Counted from the first letter of the stretch, positions 1 through 12,589 are shown. The stretch is DNA of 28,752 nucleotides from Apostichopus parvimensis (GCA_000934455.1 KN883786.1:1-28752); one strand, 5' to 3'. The notes: generated from the sequence alone by a model not told the origin. Program-made: numbers and translations.

Positions 1-868
1 CATCGTATATCATCGTATATCATCGTACATCATCGTATATCATCGTATATCATCGTACATCATTGTATATCATCGTACATCATCGTATATCATGTTATAT
101 TACCGTATATTACCGTATATCACCGTATATTACCATATATTTTCGTATATCACCGTATATCATCCTGTATCATTGTGTATCATCGTATATCACCGTATAT
201 CACCGTAAATCATCGTATATCACCGTATATCATCGTATATCATCGTATATCATCTTATATCATCGTATATCACCGTATATCATCGTATATCCTCGTACAT
301 CATCGTTCATCATCGTATATCATCGTATATCATCGTATATCATCGTATATCATCGTAAATCATCGTGTATCACCGTATATCATCGTGTATCATCGTATAT
401 CATCTTATTTCATCGTATATCACCGTATATCATCGTATATCATCGTACATCATCGTTCATCATCGTATATCACCGTATATCATCGTGTATCATCGTATAT
501 CATCGTGTATCATCGTATATCATCGTATATCACCGTATATCATCGTGTATCATCGTATATCATCTTATATCATCGTATATCACCGTATATCATCGTATAT
601 CATCGTACATCATCGTTCATCATCGTATATCACCGTATATCATCGTGTATCATTGTGTATCATCGTATATCACCGTATATCATCCATCGTGTATCATCGT
701 ATATCATCGTAAATCACCGTAAATCATCGTGTATCATTGTTTATCAGCTATCATCGTGTATCATCGTGTATCATCGTGTATCATCGTATATCATCGAGTA
801 TCATCGTGTATCATCGTATATCATCGTCTATCATCGTATATCATCTTATATCATCGTATACCATCTAT
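1..868. repeat. 10-bp minisatellite (CATCGTATAT)n with higher-order structure, left end outside window
   Basis: About 86 tandem copies of a 10-bp unit run from the window edge to about 868. Common variants are CACCGTATAT, CATCGTGTAT, CATCGTACAT, CATCGTTCAT and CATCTTATAT. The 10-bp phase is kept from 1 to about 680, then slips near 682-690 and again near 747-752. Variants recur in the same order: CATCTTATAT or a close form, followed 40-50 bp later by a GTACAT unit and a GTTCAT unit, at 251, 401 and 561. This gives a 150-160 bp higher-order period. Because 10 bp is not a multiple of 3 and the unit has no plus-strand stop, long plus-strand frames coding a 10-residue periodic peptide arise by default. 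They are not genes. Confidence 0.97.
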
Positions 869-894
869 TATTGTTATCATCGTTATTTGGGCTG

Positions 895-1195
895 CATTAT
901 CATATTTAATTGTAAACCAATTTGCTCACTGACAATATACTTATTATATAATTATTGACGGCTTATATCAGACACGAACTTTGCTAAATTGATTATCATA
1001 TTCTTTCTATTCTCCTTCGGTAACATACAAACATAGTTTACTTGTTATAATCGATCTCAAACGTGTATGTGCAGTTATTATTAAGTGAATATTTATGTGG
1101 CGGCTGTTGTTATCTCCACAGAAACCTGACTCAGATGATATTGTTTAGTATATAAATAAATATAACAAGGAAAGCAAGTCACCGTTTGCTTAAAA
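895..1195 (+). repeat. diverged duplicate, left copy (partner 25860-26170)
   Basis: The two segments share several blocks in the same order and orientation: GACAATATACTTAT, CAAACACGA-like, GATTATCATATTCTTT, ACAAACATA.TTTA, ATGTGGCGGCT.TTGTTAT and AGCAAGT.ACCGTT. Overall similarity is clear but interrupted by small indels. The pair brackets the large tandem array, one copy on each side. I see no coding potential in either copy. Confidence 0.75.
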
Positions 1196-2478
1196 TGAAT
1201 ATAAAAGAAATTAATAAACGTAAGATACTTACCCTTCTCTTGTGATAGACATTGTATGTGTCATATGTTCCCTCCTGACCACACATATTATACGGCATAT
1301 TTTCATTTCTGTAAAAAGGAAACGATCAAATGGGTTTATTAAAACCGGTAAGTAAGGTCGTAATCCCACTGAAGCCACCTGTCACCTGTATCGAACAATG
1401 CTAATTCTGCTTTGGTAACATATTTTGCCTTACTCTAGGGATTAAACATGATGCTAACCAACTCTAAATCAATTGTGATTCCCAAAGCCGGATCTCGAAT
1501 GATATACTTTGAATAGACTCTGTTAAATGACAAAAGCAAATCAATATATGTGTGGAGTTTTTTGCTCTAACACAACCAAGGAGCAAGTGGTTTAAGAAGC
1601 CAACGCCCACTTCCGTTACACCTTTGTTAAAACAAAAGAAACGTAATGTAACGGCATGTAGCTTTACAGCCTGCGGTAAAAAAAGTAAAAAACAAAACGG
1701 TGAGCATAAATAATACATTACGAAGTCACCCATCGATGAAATTCCTCGTGGCAAGTGTGCAGAAGAATGCTGACATGATTAGTATTTGGTTGTCAGAGTA
1801 ATAGCGACCCCAGTTGATCGCTACATTATAATAAAACTGCTTCTTTTCTTGTGTAAAATTTGCATTGAATATGTATACATAATCCTTATGATATTGATAT
1901 TTTGCTACCTTCTCGAAGATACAATATCCATCGCTTCTCTTTTCTAAGTGAAAAAAATCTTTTAGTTCACCTTGTCAAAACACAACCAGAATGAAAACAT
2001 TTCATGGTTTCTTGCTGCTGTTCATTGATTTGATTCACAGCGAACACTCGAAGTATGTAATGATGACTCATTCTCTTAAGTTATGCGTACAAACTGTTGT
2101 TACAAAAATAATGCTACCCATGGCCCTTTATAAATATGCATGAACCATTTGTAGCACACATCAGCATGTGACTGTTTTCTACAAATATCACCAATTTGAT
2201 TTTGAAGATCAAACACATGGTTTCCACATAAGTAACTGTAATTTGATATATATTACCTCACCTTTAAACTCATCATTACTTATAACACGAGCACCAAAAA
2301 CAATTAGGTTCACCTACTCACTAAAAATGGTCAATACTTTCCTTGTGAAGTTATTAATCATAAAACCTTGTAACACAATCTCCTCATAAATACAAATGTT
2401 TTCAGTTGAAACACACATCGCCATGTGTAGGCTACCTACCAATAACACTCTCAAGTTTGATGAAACTGTGACTTATGA

Positions 2479-2513
2479 TTTTTATTTATTTTTTATTTTT
2501 TTTATTAATATTT
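2479..2513. repeat. T-rich low-complexity tract
   Basis: A run of T with interspersed A. No other structure is visible, and it is of no help in delimiting an element. Confidence 0.8.
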
Positions 2514-3724
2514 AAGCTGTGTCAATTTCATTCTTCATATTCATAATTCAAAATTTGAGAGTAACTTTATTTGAACTAACATAACAATTTCAAAGGTTCT
2601 ACACAAGTGTTTACATAAACTATCATGTTTAAACCGTGCAAAGGAGACAATCATTTATTTAAAATAATTTAAACAAATTTGTCATGCTAAACACGTTTGC
2701 AGCATTTTAGTTATTCTGCAGTTCGATAACAAGTTCACACACTTCAGTTCAGTAACATTCTTTCTATACGGACAACCCACTACACAATACTCTGACAAGT
2801 TCGTTAAGATTCAAAACACGTAACCGGGAATAAAGTTAATGTAACGTACGTATTGAGGAGCAACTAGCTATATTGATAATCAATGAGTATATCAGAAAAG
2901 TTTCCAAGCCCACTGAATCATAGATAAACGTTTCAACTAACATAACATTCTCATTATTTCAAAACCAACAGCTTTTCCGATTACAGTTTGTAGCAAGCCT
3001 AATTTCAGCGATACATGAATGACCGTAAATACAGCATCGGGCACCTTACGGTAAGCTTTACGCGATGTTTGTATTGGTTTTAAAGGAACTGTAACCTAAA
3101 ATACTGCAAACTGCTGTAGTGGTCGAGTATCGATCTTGAATTTCAGCAAGCTTTCTCTTCAATATACAGCGACGAAAATCAGAGAACTGTTTAGTTTACA
3201 TTACCGCATGCCAGCATATGTCACATCCAAGAATTGGGTTGGGGAGATTCAGGTGTTCCAATAATATATCTGTAAAGAAAAGAAAGTGGTTGTGTTAATA
3301 AAGAAGACCACAGAATGATTTTTTTTTAAATCCTTAAGTAAAAGAAAATGTGATATAGTAAGTATAATTTACCAAAAAAGGGTAAATAGAGTCTGCAGTT
3401 TTTACCTTATGTACAAACAGAAATCTAATAATATTTCGTCGAGATGATCATATTTTATTATTACTAGGCAGTCTACTACTGCTATATGATTCTAACTGTG
3501 GAAATTTTTACATAAATTTAGGTTCGTACCTTTATTGGAGTGAAACGTATCATCGTAAACGTTAAGACACATACAAAGACGAATCGTCACATTAAATACC
3601 CCATATTTTGGTGCATTTAAGCAGAAGCAGAATATCGTTTAGTGTACGTTAGCATTACGATGTGCTAATAAACGTGATAACGTATTCGCTATATTAGTTC
3701 AGATAATACCTTCGAGTGAAAAGT

Positions 3725-3904
3725 AAATATGAACTTTTATATCTTACATAATTTATGTAGACATTGAAATAGGCCTACTCACAGCACATCAGCGCCATTT
3801 TATATCAATATTGCAGACTCTTTGTAAGATAAACTTGGAATTGTTTACTTTTTCAGTGTTTCTCCTACATATGATCATGCTGGTTAATAAGTCTTATTTT
3901 TACG
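3725..3904 (+). promoter_or_regulatory. recurrent module, copy 1 (ATGAACTT ... GCGCCATTTT ... ACG|GTACGT)
   Basis: The block AAATATGAACTTTT starts at 3725 and AGCGCCATTTT lies at 3791-3801. It is followed by a GCAGAC word and, 113 bp after the box, by a donor-like ACG|GTACGT (cut after 3904). About 50 bp further on is CTGCTAAC. The same order of words occurs at 5723-5889, 11503-11666 and 20603-20776 inside the tandem units. This copy lies outside the array and does not align to those units over longer stretches, so the shared architecture is not simply inherited with a whole unit. A first-exon or short promoter role is inference. Confidence 0.4.
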
Positions 3905-4786
3905 GTACGTATTTTATCATGTTTTCCTTTTCTCTCTAATTTTTCTGCTAACCTAAATGGCCAGTGTTCTAATGTAGGATTTGCAGTACGTTTCCGAAAA
4001 TGCGGGACATGCTATCATAAAAAAGCTTTCATAACGAATAAATCTCAAAATGTGATAGAACAAGGTTACAGCTAATATAAAATAAATGTATGCGAAATTT
4101 ACTAAAATCAAACATGCTTAACTTAGATTTATCAGTGTGTAAATATAAAGGAAAATAATTAAAATACGTCCCAAACCTTAGGAATAACATATTGATGAGC
4201 ACTGTAAGACACATGGCTCTCTTACAATTATGTAACTTAGACCCCGCGCAAAAAAAAGGAGACTACACTTCACATAAGTATACAATGGACACGGTGAGTA
4301 CTTCGTAAAAGAAACCCGGAAGAGAACTTCGCGTGTTTGCTTTTCTTATATGAGAAGTAAATAATTAACTGCAATATCACTGAACAGTTTAACATGTAAC
4401 AATGTATCTTATAAGATTGAATAAGTCATTAATACCTGCAAAAGCAAATGTTAAGACTAATACATGCCCCAGAAGAGCAGTGTCTAGAAATGCTAACAAT
4501 GAAACAAACGAGAATGTGTTAAGCTAATTGATTATACCAATATCAGAGACTAAGAAATATTTTAAGATAAAATCGATTCAAAGAGCCATTACTATTCCAA
4601 ATATGATGATAATGAAATAATGAAATATAGAAAAATCACCAACAAAATATACTACCTTTTAAGCTATTTTTAAATTTCTTTACAGCTTAAAATTGTTAAG
4701 AGCGGTTGAGAAGAGTGGTAGGGAATCATAAACATAATTATCAAAACTTATTTTTAAAGCAAACACTTTAAGGTCTAAATAGAAAG
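3905..4786. other. non-coding interval before the tandem array
   Basis: No gene is recognised. A donor-like word ACACG|GTGAGTACTTCG (cut after 4293) follows an AGACTAC word, as in the modules at 5889, 11666 and 20776, but no GGCGCC box precedes it. The rest is AT-rich without identifiable repeats. Confidence 0.5.
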
Positions 4787-5722
4787 CTCTGAAACAAAAT
4801 TGAAAATGTTATGTGTATTATGCTACTTGGATCAAAACAAGTTATTTCCGTCATGAAGTTCAACAGTGACACTTGTTGCTTCAGTTTAAGATGATATTTA
4901 TCATACGTTTTCTTTAATTTTTTTGTAACCGCGTGAAGACTTAGCATTATGTTCTAATGACTCCATAACTCAATGAAGATGCCGCCGCCTTCTTCTGATC
5001 TATACTGTTTGGGCTTTTGCTTGTGTGTTGACTAAAATACAACATTTCGCAATCACAAAATGACAACAATACTACAACTATCCTTTTTATCATTATGACA
5101 TACTAATTATATTGCTGACATCACTTAGACGTATCTAATTTAAAAGTTTAAGTAGATGATACCAGGACATAGCTTGTGTGGAACTTGGTTTTGATTGATG
5201 TATATCACACCATACATACATAGGCAAAACAAGACACTTTTTGATAACACAGAAACGTTTATACAGCATACTTATTTCCATTGTGGTTCCTTTACATACA
5301 AAACAATGAATACTTAAATGAAAAGAACACACTAAAGACCAAAAACAAATTCTAAAATAGTCAAGAATATAAACATGGCTCATATGATAAATAATATTAC
5401 TCCGACGCGTCTGTTATTAGTTAATCCAAAAGATCATGTTTGACTCCCGTTCAAAATCATCAGGACTATTAATGCTCTGAAGCCCCTTAAAGGAAGAATT
5501 CCTTACTGGCAGTATAAAGAAAGTTTATAGATTACCCATAACTAAATCTATTGCAAAATGTTTATTTTTAGAAGGGATTAAAGTGAAGAAAATTTGGTGA
5601 GTTCTTGTTGTCATTCCATATGTTTTTGATTTCTCGCTAGAAAAAAGCAGTAAACAAATTGATAAAATACTGTAATATGATAACATATTCTGTATAGGCC
5701 TATCTATATAACCTTGCTGCGA

Positions 5723-5889
5723 AAAGCAAACATGAACTTTGGAACTGATGTTGACAATACTCAACTGAGTACCGAACGGCGCCATTTTCTGTTAACTTGG
5801 CAGACCTGTGCTAGACCTGTGATTGTATACTATTATTAATAGTTTCATTTGCATATTTTTGGCGGATTAAATATAGACTACCTTAAACG
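5723..5889 (+). promoter_or_regulatory. recurrent module, copy 2 (unit I)
   Basis: AAAGCAAACATGAACTTTGG is at 5723-5742 and GGCGCCATTTT at 5778-5788. A GCAGACCTGTG word follows. The donor-like AACG|GTAAGTACTACG cuts after 5889, 111 bp from the start of the box. A TATATAAATA word follows about 100 bp after the donor (near 5990). On the other strand the box reads AAAATGGCGCC, which resembles a YY1/Pho-type site and also a start codon in good context. The minus-strand frame opened by that ATG is shared with unit III for only about 14 codons, so I favour a DNA or RNA signal over a protein. Confidence 0.45.
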
Positions 5890-7602
5890 GTAAGTACTAC
5901 GTTTGTAACTGTTCTGCTAACTTAAGATTCCTTGCAATGAAGGGATTGCTGTAAATTATATCCACTGCGCTGATCGAGTATTGCTTACATATATAAATAC
6001 TGCAGTAATATTTACTGCTTAATTGTAATGCTGTATTCTTCATAATTTTCTACTACACGTGCATGTTGGACAACCGTTTACAGCATTAAGTCCTGTTTTA
6101 GTCTGTGTTAATTGGTTTACAAAATGCGTGATTCATTTACTACTCAGAAAGAACAAGTAAGAAAAGCAATCATTTCTCATCATTATTACATTCCGCTCAC
6201 AGCTCAATACAGTTCCACTTGTGAAAAAGCTGTACTGCCATTACAAGGAGGGCGGACGTTGTTTAATGAATTGGAAACACAATATCTAAAATGACCATCC
6301 ATGAGTTTAACCATCTCAGCTAATACATAATTGCATTTATTATTTGCATGTATTTTTTAGGTCTACAATTTCTACGACAGGTTCACGTCAGTATATCTGA
6401 AGTACCAGATTGCGATGCAAATGTCGTGGACGATATATATCAAATCGCTCATCTTTATATGACTTCGATTTCAAAGTCACAATAAGTGGCCTGTAATTGT
6501 TGGGTGGGTGGGTTAGGAGAGGCTTCGGTGGTCCTGTTTTAAAATCCATACCGTATTTTGAAATGTCGTACAATATTGAAGCTGCAAGCAAAGGAATTAT
6601 TGGAAACCCCTAACATCACAAAACTATTTTATCTATGGCCATATTTTTATGAAGGCCAATGGAATAGTCGTATCTTAACAAGAAGCGTAGTGCTACATGT
6701 CACAAATACTAAAAAGACAATTTACAGAGTACACCGAAAATGAAAGAGAACTACATTCGTTTACTTTTCTCATCTGATAAGTTAATATTTAACACAGAGA
6801 TTTAAATTCATTCATGTAGGACGAACTTTGACTTTATTGAACTTTTTATACTGTCATAGTGCATTGTATCAGCTAGAAATGACAACGAACATCACACTCA
6901 AAGGTTAAGACTACATTAGTCAATTACAAACTTAAAAAATGAAATCGAGCGGTATAATATGGGCCTATTGAATTGGTTATTTAAAGCCAATTGATGATAT
7001 ATTTTCTTAGCTTCCGAGAAACATGTATGAATAACAAAGAGATAAAAAAGAAATTTTAACCGCGAAATGAAATTAAAGAAACCGAATACAAAACTCTTAA
7101 CCATTAGAACAAAGCACTTGATTTGATGTATTTTGTAAGAAGGACTGACTATAACAAATGAGTGTACAGGGTACTGACACACACATTCATCATAATACTT
7201 TGAAGTAATATATCCACAATTATAAACAATAATACAAAAGTGAATGTACTTTAACACTCTACTAAGAACATTTTTTTATATAAATATATTATCAGTAAAT
7301 GAAATCGGGAAGTTTCATTTCGAATCAGACTTGTATGAAGACAATGCAAACGTTTGGATGATGTCTAAATTATAATGGCTCTAATTCAAGTGACATGGAT
7401 ACGCCTAACGATACACTTTCGTAAATAAACCAAACGGCTAGTAGCGTCAAAATAAAAACAAATATAAGGAAAGCGTCATCAACGCAAAGTCAGTTTTTGA
7501 GAAAGAACCACCTTCCCCAAGATTGATACGTTAATTTATATTGTAATTGGATATTTCATATCACTCAACACAGATACAGCCGTATTGTTCTGTACAAGGT
7601 GA

Positions 7603-7610
7603 TGACGTCA
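7603..7610. promoter_or_regulatory. palindromic CRE-like box TGACGTCA (unit I)
   Basis: Perfect 8-bp palindrome, conserved at the matching place in unit II (13072-13079). A palindromic CCAATTGG lies about 30 bp downstream in unit I and is altered in unit II. A CREB/ATF-type site is the textbook reading. Function is not shown. Confidence 0.45.
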
Positions 7611-8340
7611 CAAAGTCATTTTAATGATACTTTACGCAAACCAATTGGCGTAGGTTAGAAATATTTATGTAAGATGATTATAGCAAGACCCTACATGATA
7701 AATGTGCATGTAAATCATACACCCGATATGGGTAGATATGAAATGAGTGGTGAAGAATTACATAATCTAGTTTTATTAAGCTTTTTGAATTGAAATTTGT
7801 TTATAAGTTAAGAACTAATGGGAAATATACCATGCAAATCCATGATAAGATAATGAGGACATTAGATTTGGCAACATGATTATATGCGTTAAAAAAGAAA
7901 ACATTATAACATACAAGGAACAATCAATGGAAGTATGTTATCATCGTATGTTCGCTAGATACATAAAGTGCACTACGCTCGTATGCTTATAAAGGTGTTA
8001 GCATACTCCTAGCGTCAGTTTCTATACAGCACCTTTCAATGAAAAGCGAGTGTAAACTTTGAATTGTCACCCAATATTTTATAAAGACAGAAGAGTACTC
8101 ATATATCATGTTCAGACAGCCCCATGAAGTACATATTATCATCAAACATGGAAAAAAATAAGTAGAAATATGACAAATGATGCATACTTGTGTGCGTTTG
8201 AGAAGAGTAAAAGTACGGACGATAACTCAGTAAAGCTATGTATTATTCAACATGTCAGTGACCTATCGATATACTTTGTAGTGCACTGGTGTGCCAACAA
8301 AAGAGATAACGCACTATTGATATCAGTATATCAATAAAAC

Positions 8341-8412
8341 AGCAAACATAAACTTTGGTACCACTCATAATGTATGTAGATAGTGGATTTCTTACAACGG
8401 TATGGCGCCAAT
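8341..8412 (+). repeat. related box block, second type (unit I)
   Basis: AGCAAACATAAACTTTGG leads into TACCACTCATAATGTATG, then GTGGATT and ACAACGGTATGGCGCCAAT. It is related to the module at 5723 by its two ends but has a different middle and no donor-like word about 100 bp downstream. The matching place in unit III holds two tandem copies (from 23405 and 23573). Unit II keeps only the first 30 bases or so (from 13755). Confidence 0.6.
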
Positions 8413-10598
8413 ACTCTCATCAACCATAATCAATCCTAGCTTAAACATCAACCCTAGCCAAATCAAAATTGGAGATATTCGGGTCTTTTAAAACGTTTAA
8501 ATAATTATCGGTTATAAACATTCAATCCTTGATCAGCTAATAGCGTTAATATGGTTTATTTATGAATTTAGCAATTAGCATGTCATACAATAGGGTATAT
8601 GTATGAATATAGTTGATCAGTAACCAGTTATGATATAGCGATAATTTTTATGAAGAGACGGACACTTTTTTGGTTCTATTTTACTATTTTCCTTGGCTGC
8701 GACAACAACTACGATATTTATATATTGATCGCGAGAAACTATGAGCTGCAAAGCTCTGTTATTACAGTACAGATATTTTAATCCGGAAAACTTTGGCTTT
8801 AATTTAGCGAAGAAATATTAAGTTCTATTCAAATGTATCACTTTTACTTTATTTTATGCTTGAAAAAGTTAAACGGAAATAACAATATGGCCATTTGTTT
8901 GTAGACTAGTTTAACACGCCGGCTAGTGACACATACGTAGGGTTTAACAAGAATACCACCCATACATATAGTACTTGTGTAAACACTGCACGGCTTGTTG
9001 CATATCAGTTTTATCATGAACAGTAAAAGTAGCAAGAGATACAACATTATTTGCTTGTAAATGTCAAGCTGTGGTATTTCATAATGTATGGTTACATTGT
9101 AAACCAGTTCTTACTTTTGGCAAGTCAAGCAAACGAGTTACGTAACAGAAAGTCGTTGATGGCTCTTAAATCACAAGCAGGAAAACAAAAGTAAATTAAA
9201 TAGGAATCAACTATTTCCATTATCTATAACTTAAGAACTACATACTACCCGGTCACTTAACATGGTTCGACTCTGTAACTTTGGCTCCAAGTGCCAATCC
9301 TAAACTGTCTGGGCGCTATTTTCAAATTCGAAATATTACAAAGAACGTACGATTTCTTAGAGCCTAAGAGTATGAGTATATCTGTACCTAACAATCAGTT
9401 TTATAATATAACTAAGAATTCCCATCTGCATCACATCACACTATAATAAAGACAGTTAAGTGACAGGATCAAACATATAAGCAGACTAAACTTATGTGGA
9501 TTCATGTACCACACATACTTTATAGCAAACTTATTATAGACCTATGTGTATTACGTATAAGCAGACTTCATGCACATAAATGGTATATGCACATTAAAAG
9601 TAAATTCTATACAAAGTCGCGGTTTAACTTCACCAAATATACTTGTCCGTTTGCCTTTGTTTTGCGGAGTCATTTATTATTTGTTCACTGTCAGAACAAA
9701 ATGAAAACTTTTAAATATATGAAGAATGCGCCTTTTCTGATTCGTGCTTATAATTCGGTGTCTATTGTTAACATCTTCCTTTGTATTTACGTTCGAGGGT
9801 GCTGAAGTGTTTATGAAAGTTCCAAATAGATTACTGATAACACGATCGATAAATACCAAATGTGGGTTTTCGAACACGCGTTTAGTTTTGTTTTAATGTT
9901 AAGAATTGCTGCTGAAATGGCGGTTATAATGAAGTATAGGAGATATCTGGTGTCGTATCATACTCATATCATCCTAAATGTTGACCAGCTGCCCATATAG
10001 TGCAATGAAACATTGTACGATCCTGGTCACACAGAATGAACGTTTGGTACAGGTTTTCATTTTACGTTAACTTTTAAATAGTGCTTCACCGATTAAATGT
10101 GAGGATGTGATGCCACCACTCCATGCCTACTCTGGAAATGTTGATGTCGCCAATGCCTTACTTTGCTCGTTTTTAATATAATGATACAGAATATCGCCAC
10201 CACACTCACGTATATGATCTAATGTTAGTGTTTTCTTTCAAACTCTGAAACAAAACTGAATCAATTGTGTGTATTATGCTACTTGTAATGAAAGCAAACC
10301 GCTATTTCTGTCATAAAGTTCAGCAGTGACACTCGTTGCTTAAGGTTAAGATGATATTTACCATACGTTTATGTGACTTTAATTGTTTTTGTAACCGTGT
10401 GGAGACTTAGGATTATGCCCTAATGACTCTCAGTAAAATGAAGATGCCGTCGCATTCTTTTGATCTGGACTGTTTGTGCTTGTGACTAAAAGACAACATT
10501 TTGCAATTACAAAGAGACAGCATTACTACAATCATCCTTTTTTATCATAATGACATACTAATTCAATTGCTGACATCACTAAGACATTAAAATAATTT

Positions 10599-10702
10599 CA
10601 AACTGTTAGCAAACTATTTTTCCACTAGAGAGCCTTTGTAAGAGAATGTGTAAAAGTAAATTGGCCTGACGTTTCGATCCTAGCAGCATATTCTTCACAG
10701 GC
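10599..10702 (-). mobile_element. fragment of a dispersed repeat with hammerhead-like core
   Basis: This stretch interrupts the alignment of unit II with units I and III. Its first 35 bases (10601-10635) match the reverse complement of 13821-13855 at 32 of 35 positions. Similarity extends about 25 bases further through GTAA.AGAATGTGTAA. On the minus strand, 10663-10701 reads CCTGTGAAG, a degenerate stem-loop ending TAGGATC, then GAAACGTC (10668-10675) and AGGCC. A GCCT/AGGC pairing closes it. That order (CUGANGA-like box, stem II, GAAA, GUC) is the hammerhead ribozyme core order found in Penelope-like elements and retrozymes. Here the first box is mutated (TGTGAAG) and stem II is broken, so it is at best a relic. 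The right limit, somewhere before 10910, is uncertain. Confidence 0.45.
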
Positions 10703-10786
10703 TAAATGACAAGTAACATACAGTAACAGAAGGGACACAAACATGCACAGAATACAGACAGGTTAATAAGCATGGTTAACACAATG

Positions 10787-10806
10787 ATATATATATATAT
10801 ATATAT
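10787..10806. repeat. (AT)10 microsatellite
   Basis: Twenty bases of perfect AT dinucleotide, inside the part of unit II (about 10600-10905) that has no counterpart in the other units. Confidence 0.95.
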
Positions 10807-10935
10807 TGTGGATAAGTGGATTAGTAGACAAGGGATGAAGAGAAAGATAGAAACCAACATGGGAAGAGCAGAGGTAGGTGATAAACAGTGGAGGGACAAA
10901 GAGAAATTTTATAAAATAAGTTGTATCACAATATT

Positions 10936-10970
10936 GACCAATCAGAAATAACCAGAATGGCACACAATCG
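10936..10970 (+). promoter_or_regulatory. CCAAT-box block (unit II)
   Basis: ATTGACCAATCAGAAATA is conserved in unit III at 19546-19563 with one mismatch. A CCAATCAG word is a typical NF-Y-type box. The surrounding 430 bp (10910-11345 and 19530-19910) aligns well between units II and III and is missing from unit I. Confidence 0.35.
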
Positions 10971-11502
10971 TTCTTTAAAACTATTGCATACCGTTTTTAA
11001 TATTGAAACCAAATATACGTAACAACATATTTTAGTGAAATCCAGTAACCATTAGTAAGCAAAACTTCTCACTTAAATTGCCAAAACATTGCCATCACAA
11101 TAAACCTGATAACCATCTTTGAGTTTGGTTTTAGGTTCCTCTTCACCGTGGCTAAGTGGTCGTTCCGTCTTTTAGGTTTATTTATGAAATAAATAGTAGT
11201 ATAAAAGTATTTCTGGAACAATCGTTTGGTGTTAATGTTCTTCACCCACTAAAGAAATGAATTCATAACGTTACTAAGAGAAAGAAGAGCAAAATGCCCA
11301 CTCACGGCATGATATTATTAAAGCTTCTGAAGCTTGCTAAATAGTTGGGTGCTTTTACAAGGGATTAAAGTGAAGAACACTTGATGAATTCTCATCACCA
11401 TTCAATATGTTTATGCGCTCTTGCTAGAAAAAATCTGTAAACAAACTTATCAAATACTGTTATATGATATGATATTCTTTATATCACTAAAACCTTGCTG
11501 CG

Positions 11503-11666
11503 AAAAGCAAACATGAACTTTGAAACTCATCAGATATGTAAACAATACTCAACTGAATACGGAACGGCGCCATTTAACGTTAACATAGCAGACCTGTGCT
11601 AGACATGTGATCCTATGCTTTTATTATGTATATTTTTGGCGGATTACATCTAGACTACCTTAATCG
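11503..11666 (+). promoter_or_regulatory. recurrent module, copy 3 (unit II)
   Basis: AAAGCAAACATGAACTTTG is followed by GGCGCCATTT at 11566-11575 and by the GCAGACCTGTG word. The donor-like ATCG|GTAAGTACGACG cuts after 11666, 100 bp from the box. The downstream CTGCTAACTTAG lies in the same place as in copies 2 and 5. It is nearly identical to copy 5 (unit III) apart from a small deletion between box and donor. The donor core GTAAGTA is retained in all three units. Confidence 0.45.
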
Positions 11667-12272
11667 GTAAGTACGACGTTTCTACAGTCCTGCTAACTTA
11701 GGATTCCTTGCAATGAAGGGATTGTCGTAAATTGTATCCAGTGCATTGATCGGTTGTTGATTCCATATGTAAATACCGCAGTAGCATTTCATATTTAAGT
11801 GCAATGCAGTATTATTTCATAATTTTCTACTATACGTGGATGTTTGACTACCGTGTAAAGCAAAGAGTCCCCTCTTTAGTCTGTGTTAACTGGGTTACAA
11901 AATGCGTGATTCATCTACCAATCAGAGATAACAAGTAAAAAAAGCAGCCTTTGCTTATCATTATTACATTCGCTTACAATGTTATCAAAACTTGGTCGTA
12001 GTTGTATTTCATATTTAAATTGAAAGTAGGGCAAATAACAAGAGGTATGCCCTGTCCTTACTATGCAGTATCTGGTATTCTTCAAACCTAAGTTAACATT
12101 ACATTTCCATCAAAATGATATAATTATGTTGTTGGATTATCCCTCATTGTGAGGCTATGACTGGAATAGTGACATATTGTAATTCCCATTTTGCTTATAA
12201 TACACCACTTTTACAACTTTGCTTTTGACATCTTGTGTTGATGTCTTCTTTTCGGGTTTGTGGTCTTATATA

Positions 12273-12280
12273 TGACGTCA
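12273..12280. promoter_or_regulatory. palindromic CRE-like box TGACGTCA (unit II)
   Basis: It lies in TATATGACGTCA and is conserved with its flanks, including the downstream GTGTTATCATTGA, at 21371-21378 in unit III. The segment is absent from unit I. Confidence 0.4.
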
Positions 12281-12589
12281 ATGTGTTATCATTGATAGTG
12301 TAACATTCTATTCAATTTGATGGGATTATGGTTTGGTTTGGGGACAATATTGACTATATCAAATTAATGTGCAGGAAACTGACACATAAATGCAAAGCAT
12401 TACTTTGAAGTAATAAATCCAAATAAGAAACAATCATACAAAAGTGAAGGTACTTGACCATTCTACTAAGAACATAAAGTTTTTTTTTAATACATGATCA
12501 GTAAATGAAATCGGGAAGTTGCATTTCGACAATCAGACTTGTATGAATACAATGCAACCGTTTGAATAATTTCTCAATTATAATGGCTC

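Larger units (their letters stand above)
869..3724. other. non-coding region, no gene recognised
   Basis: AT-rich DNA with no frame that resembles a protein. The first part (about 895-1195) is a diverged copy of 25860-26170. A T-rich low-complexity stretch lies at about 2479-2513. Splice-donor-like words occur at 1347/1348 (CCG|GTAAGTA) and near 3048 (ACG|GTAAGC). Neither has a recognisable exon body. The rest shows no repeat, RNA gene or mobile element that I can support. Confidence 0.6.
4787..10242 (+). repeat. large tandem unit I (about 5.5 kb)
   Basis: First of three direct tandem copies. It opens with a CTCTGAAACAAAA word (4787) that recurs at 10243 and 16477. Sub-blocks then follow the same order as in units II and III: the 4787-5150 block, the 5570-5960 block holding module copy 2, the 6440-6900 block (shared with 21790-22240), the 7170-7400 block, the CRE block at 7600, the 7700-8340 block, the 8341-8520 block, the 8640-9260 block and the 9616-10240 block. 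Unit I lacks the CCAAT block of units II and III (10910-11345), the segment like 12000-12340, and about 230 bp present at 16000-16240. By eye, good blocks are roughly 80% identical to unit II. No reading frame is conserved between units. Confidence 0.85.

Noticed and set aside
1..868. CRISPR array
   Set aside because: The repeats are contiguous 10-mers with no unique spacers, in a eukaryotic-type context.
63..958. Several plus-strand open frames of 67-244 codons with a YHRISSYIIV-like periodic peptide
   Set aside because: They follow automatically from a 10-bp repeat lacking plus-strand stops. All three frames give the same peptide, which is the mark of a satellite and not of a gene.
9494..9805. 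103-codon plus-strand frame in unit I
   Set aside because: Unit II is interrupted by the LINE, and unit III has lost the first part and has a stop right after the internal ATG. The substitutions and indels do not respect a frame.
10663..10701. Active hammerhead ribozyme
   Set aside because: The CUGAUGA box is mutated and stem II does not pair in this copy. Only the order of core elements remains.
11148..11180. tRNA-like words GTGGCTAAGTGG in unit II, suggesting a tRNA gene
   Set aside because: No B box at the right distance, no cloverleaf, and the unit III copy is not conserved at these positions.
11667..11702. A mini-intron from GTAAGT to CTGCTAACTTAG after the module
   Set aside because: At about 36 bases it is too short for an animal intron. 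The words could still be conserved for another reason.
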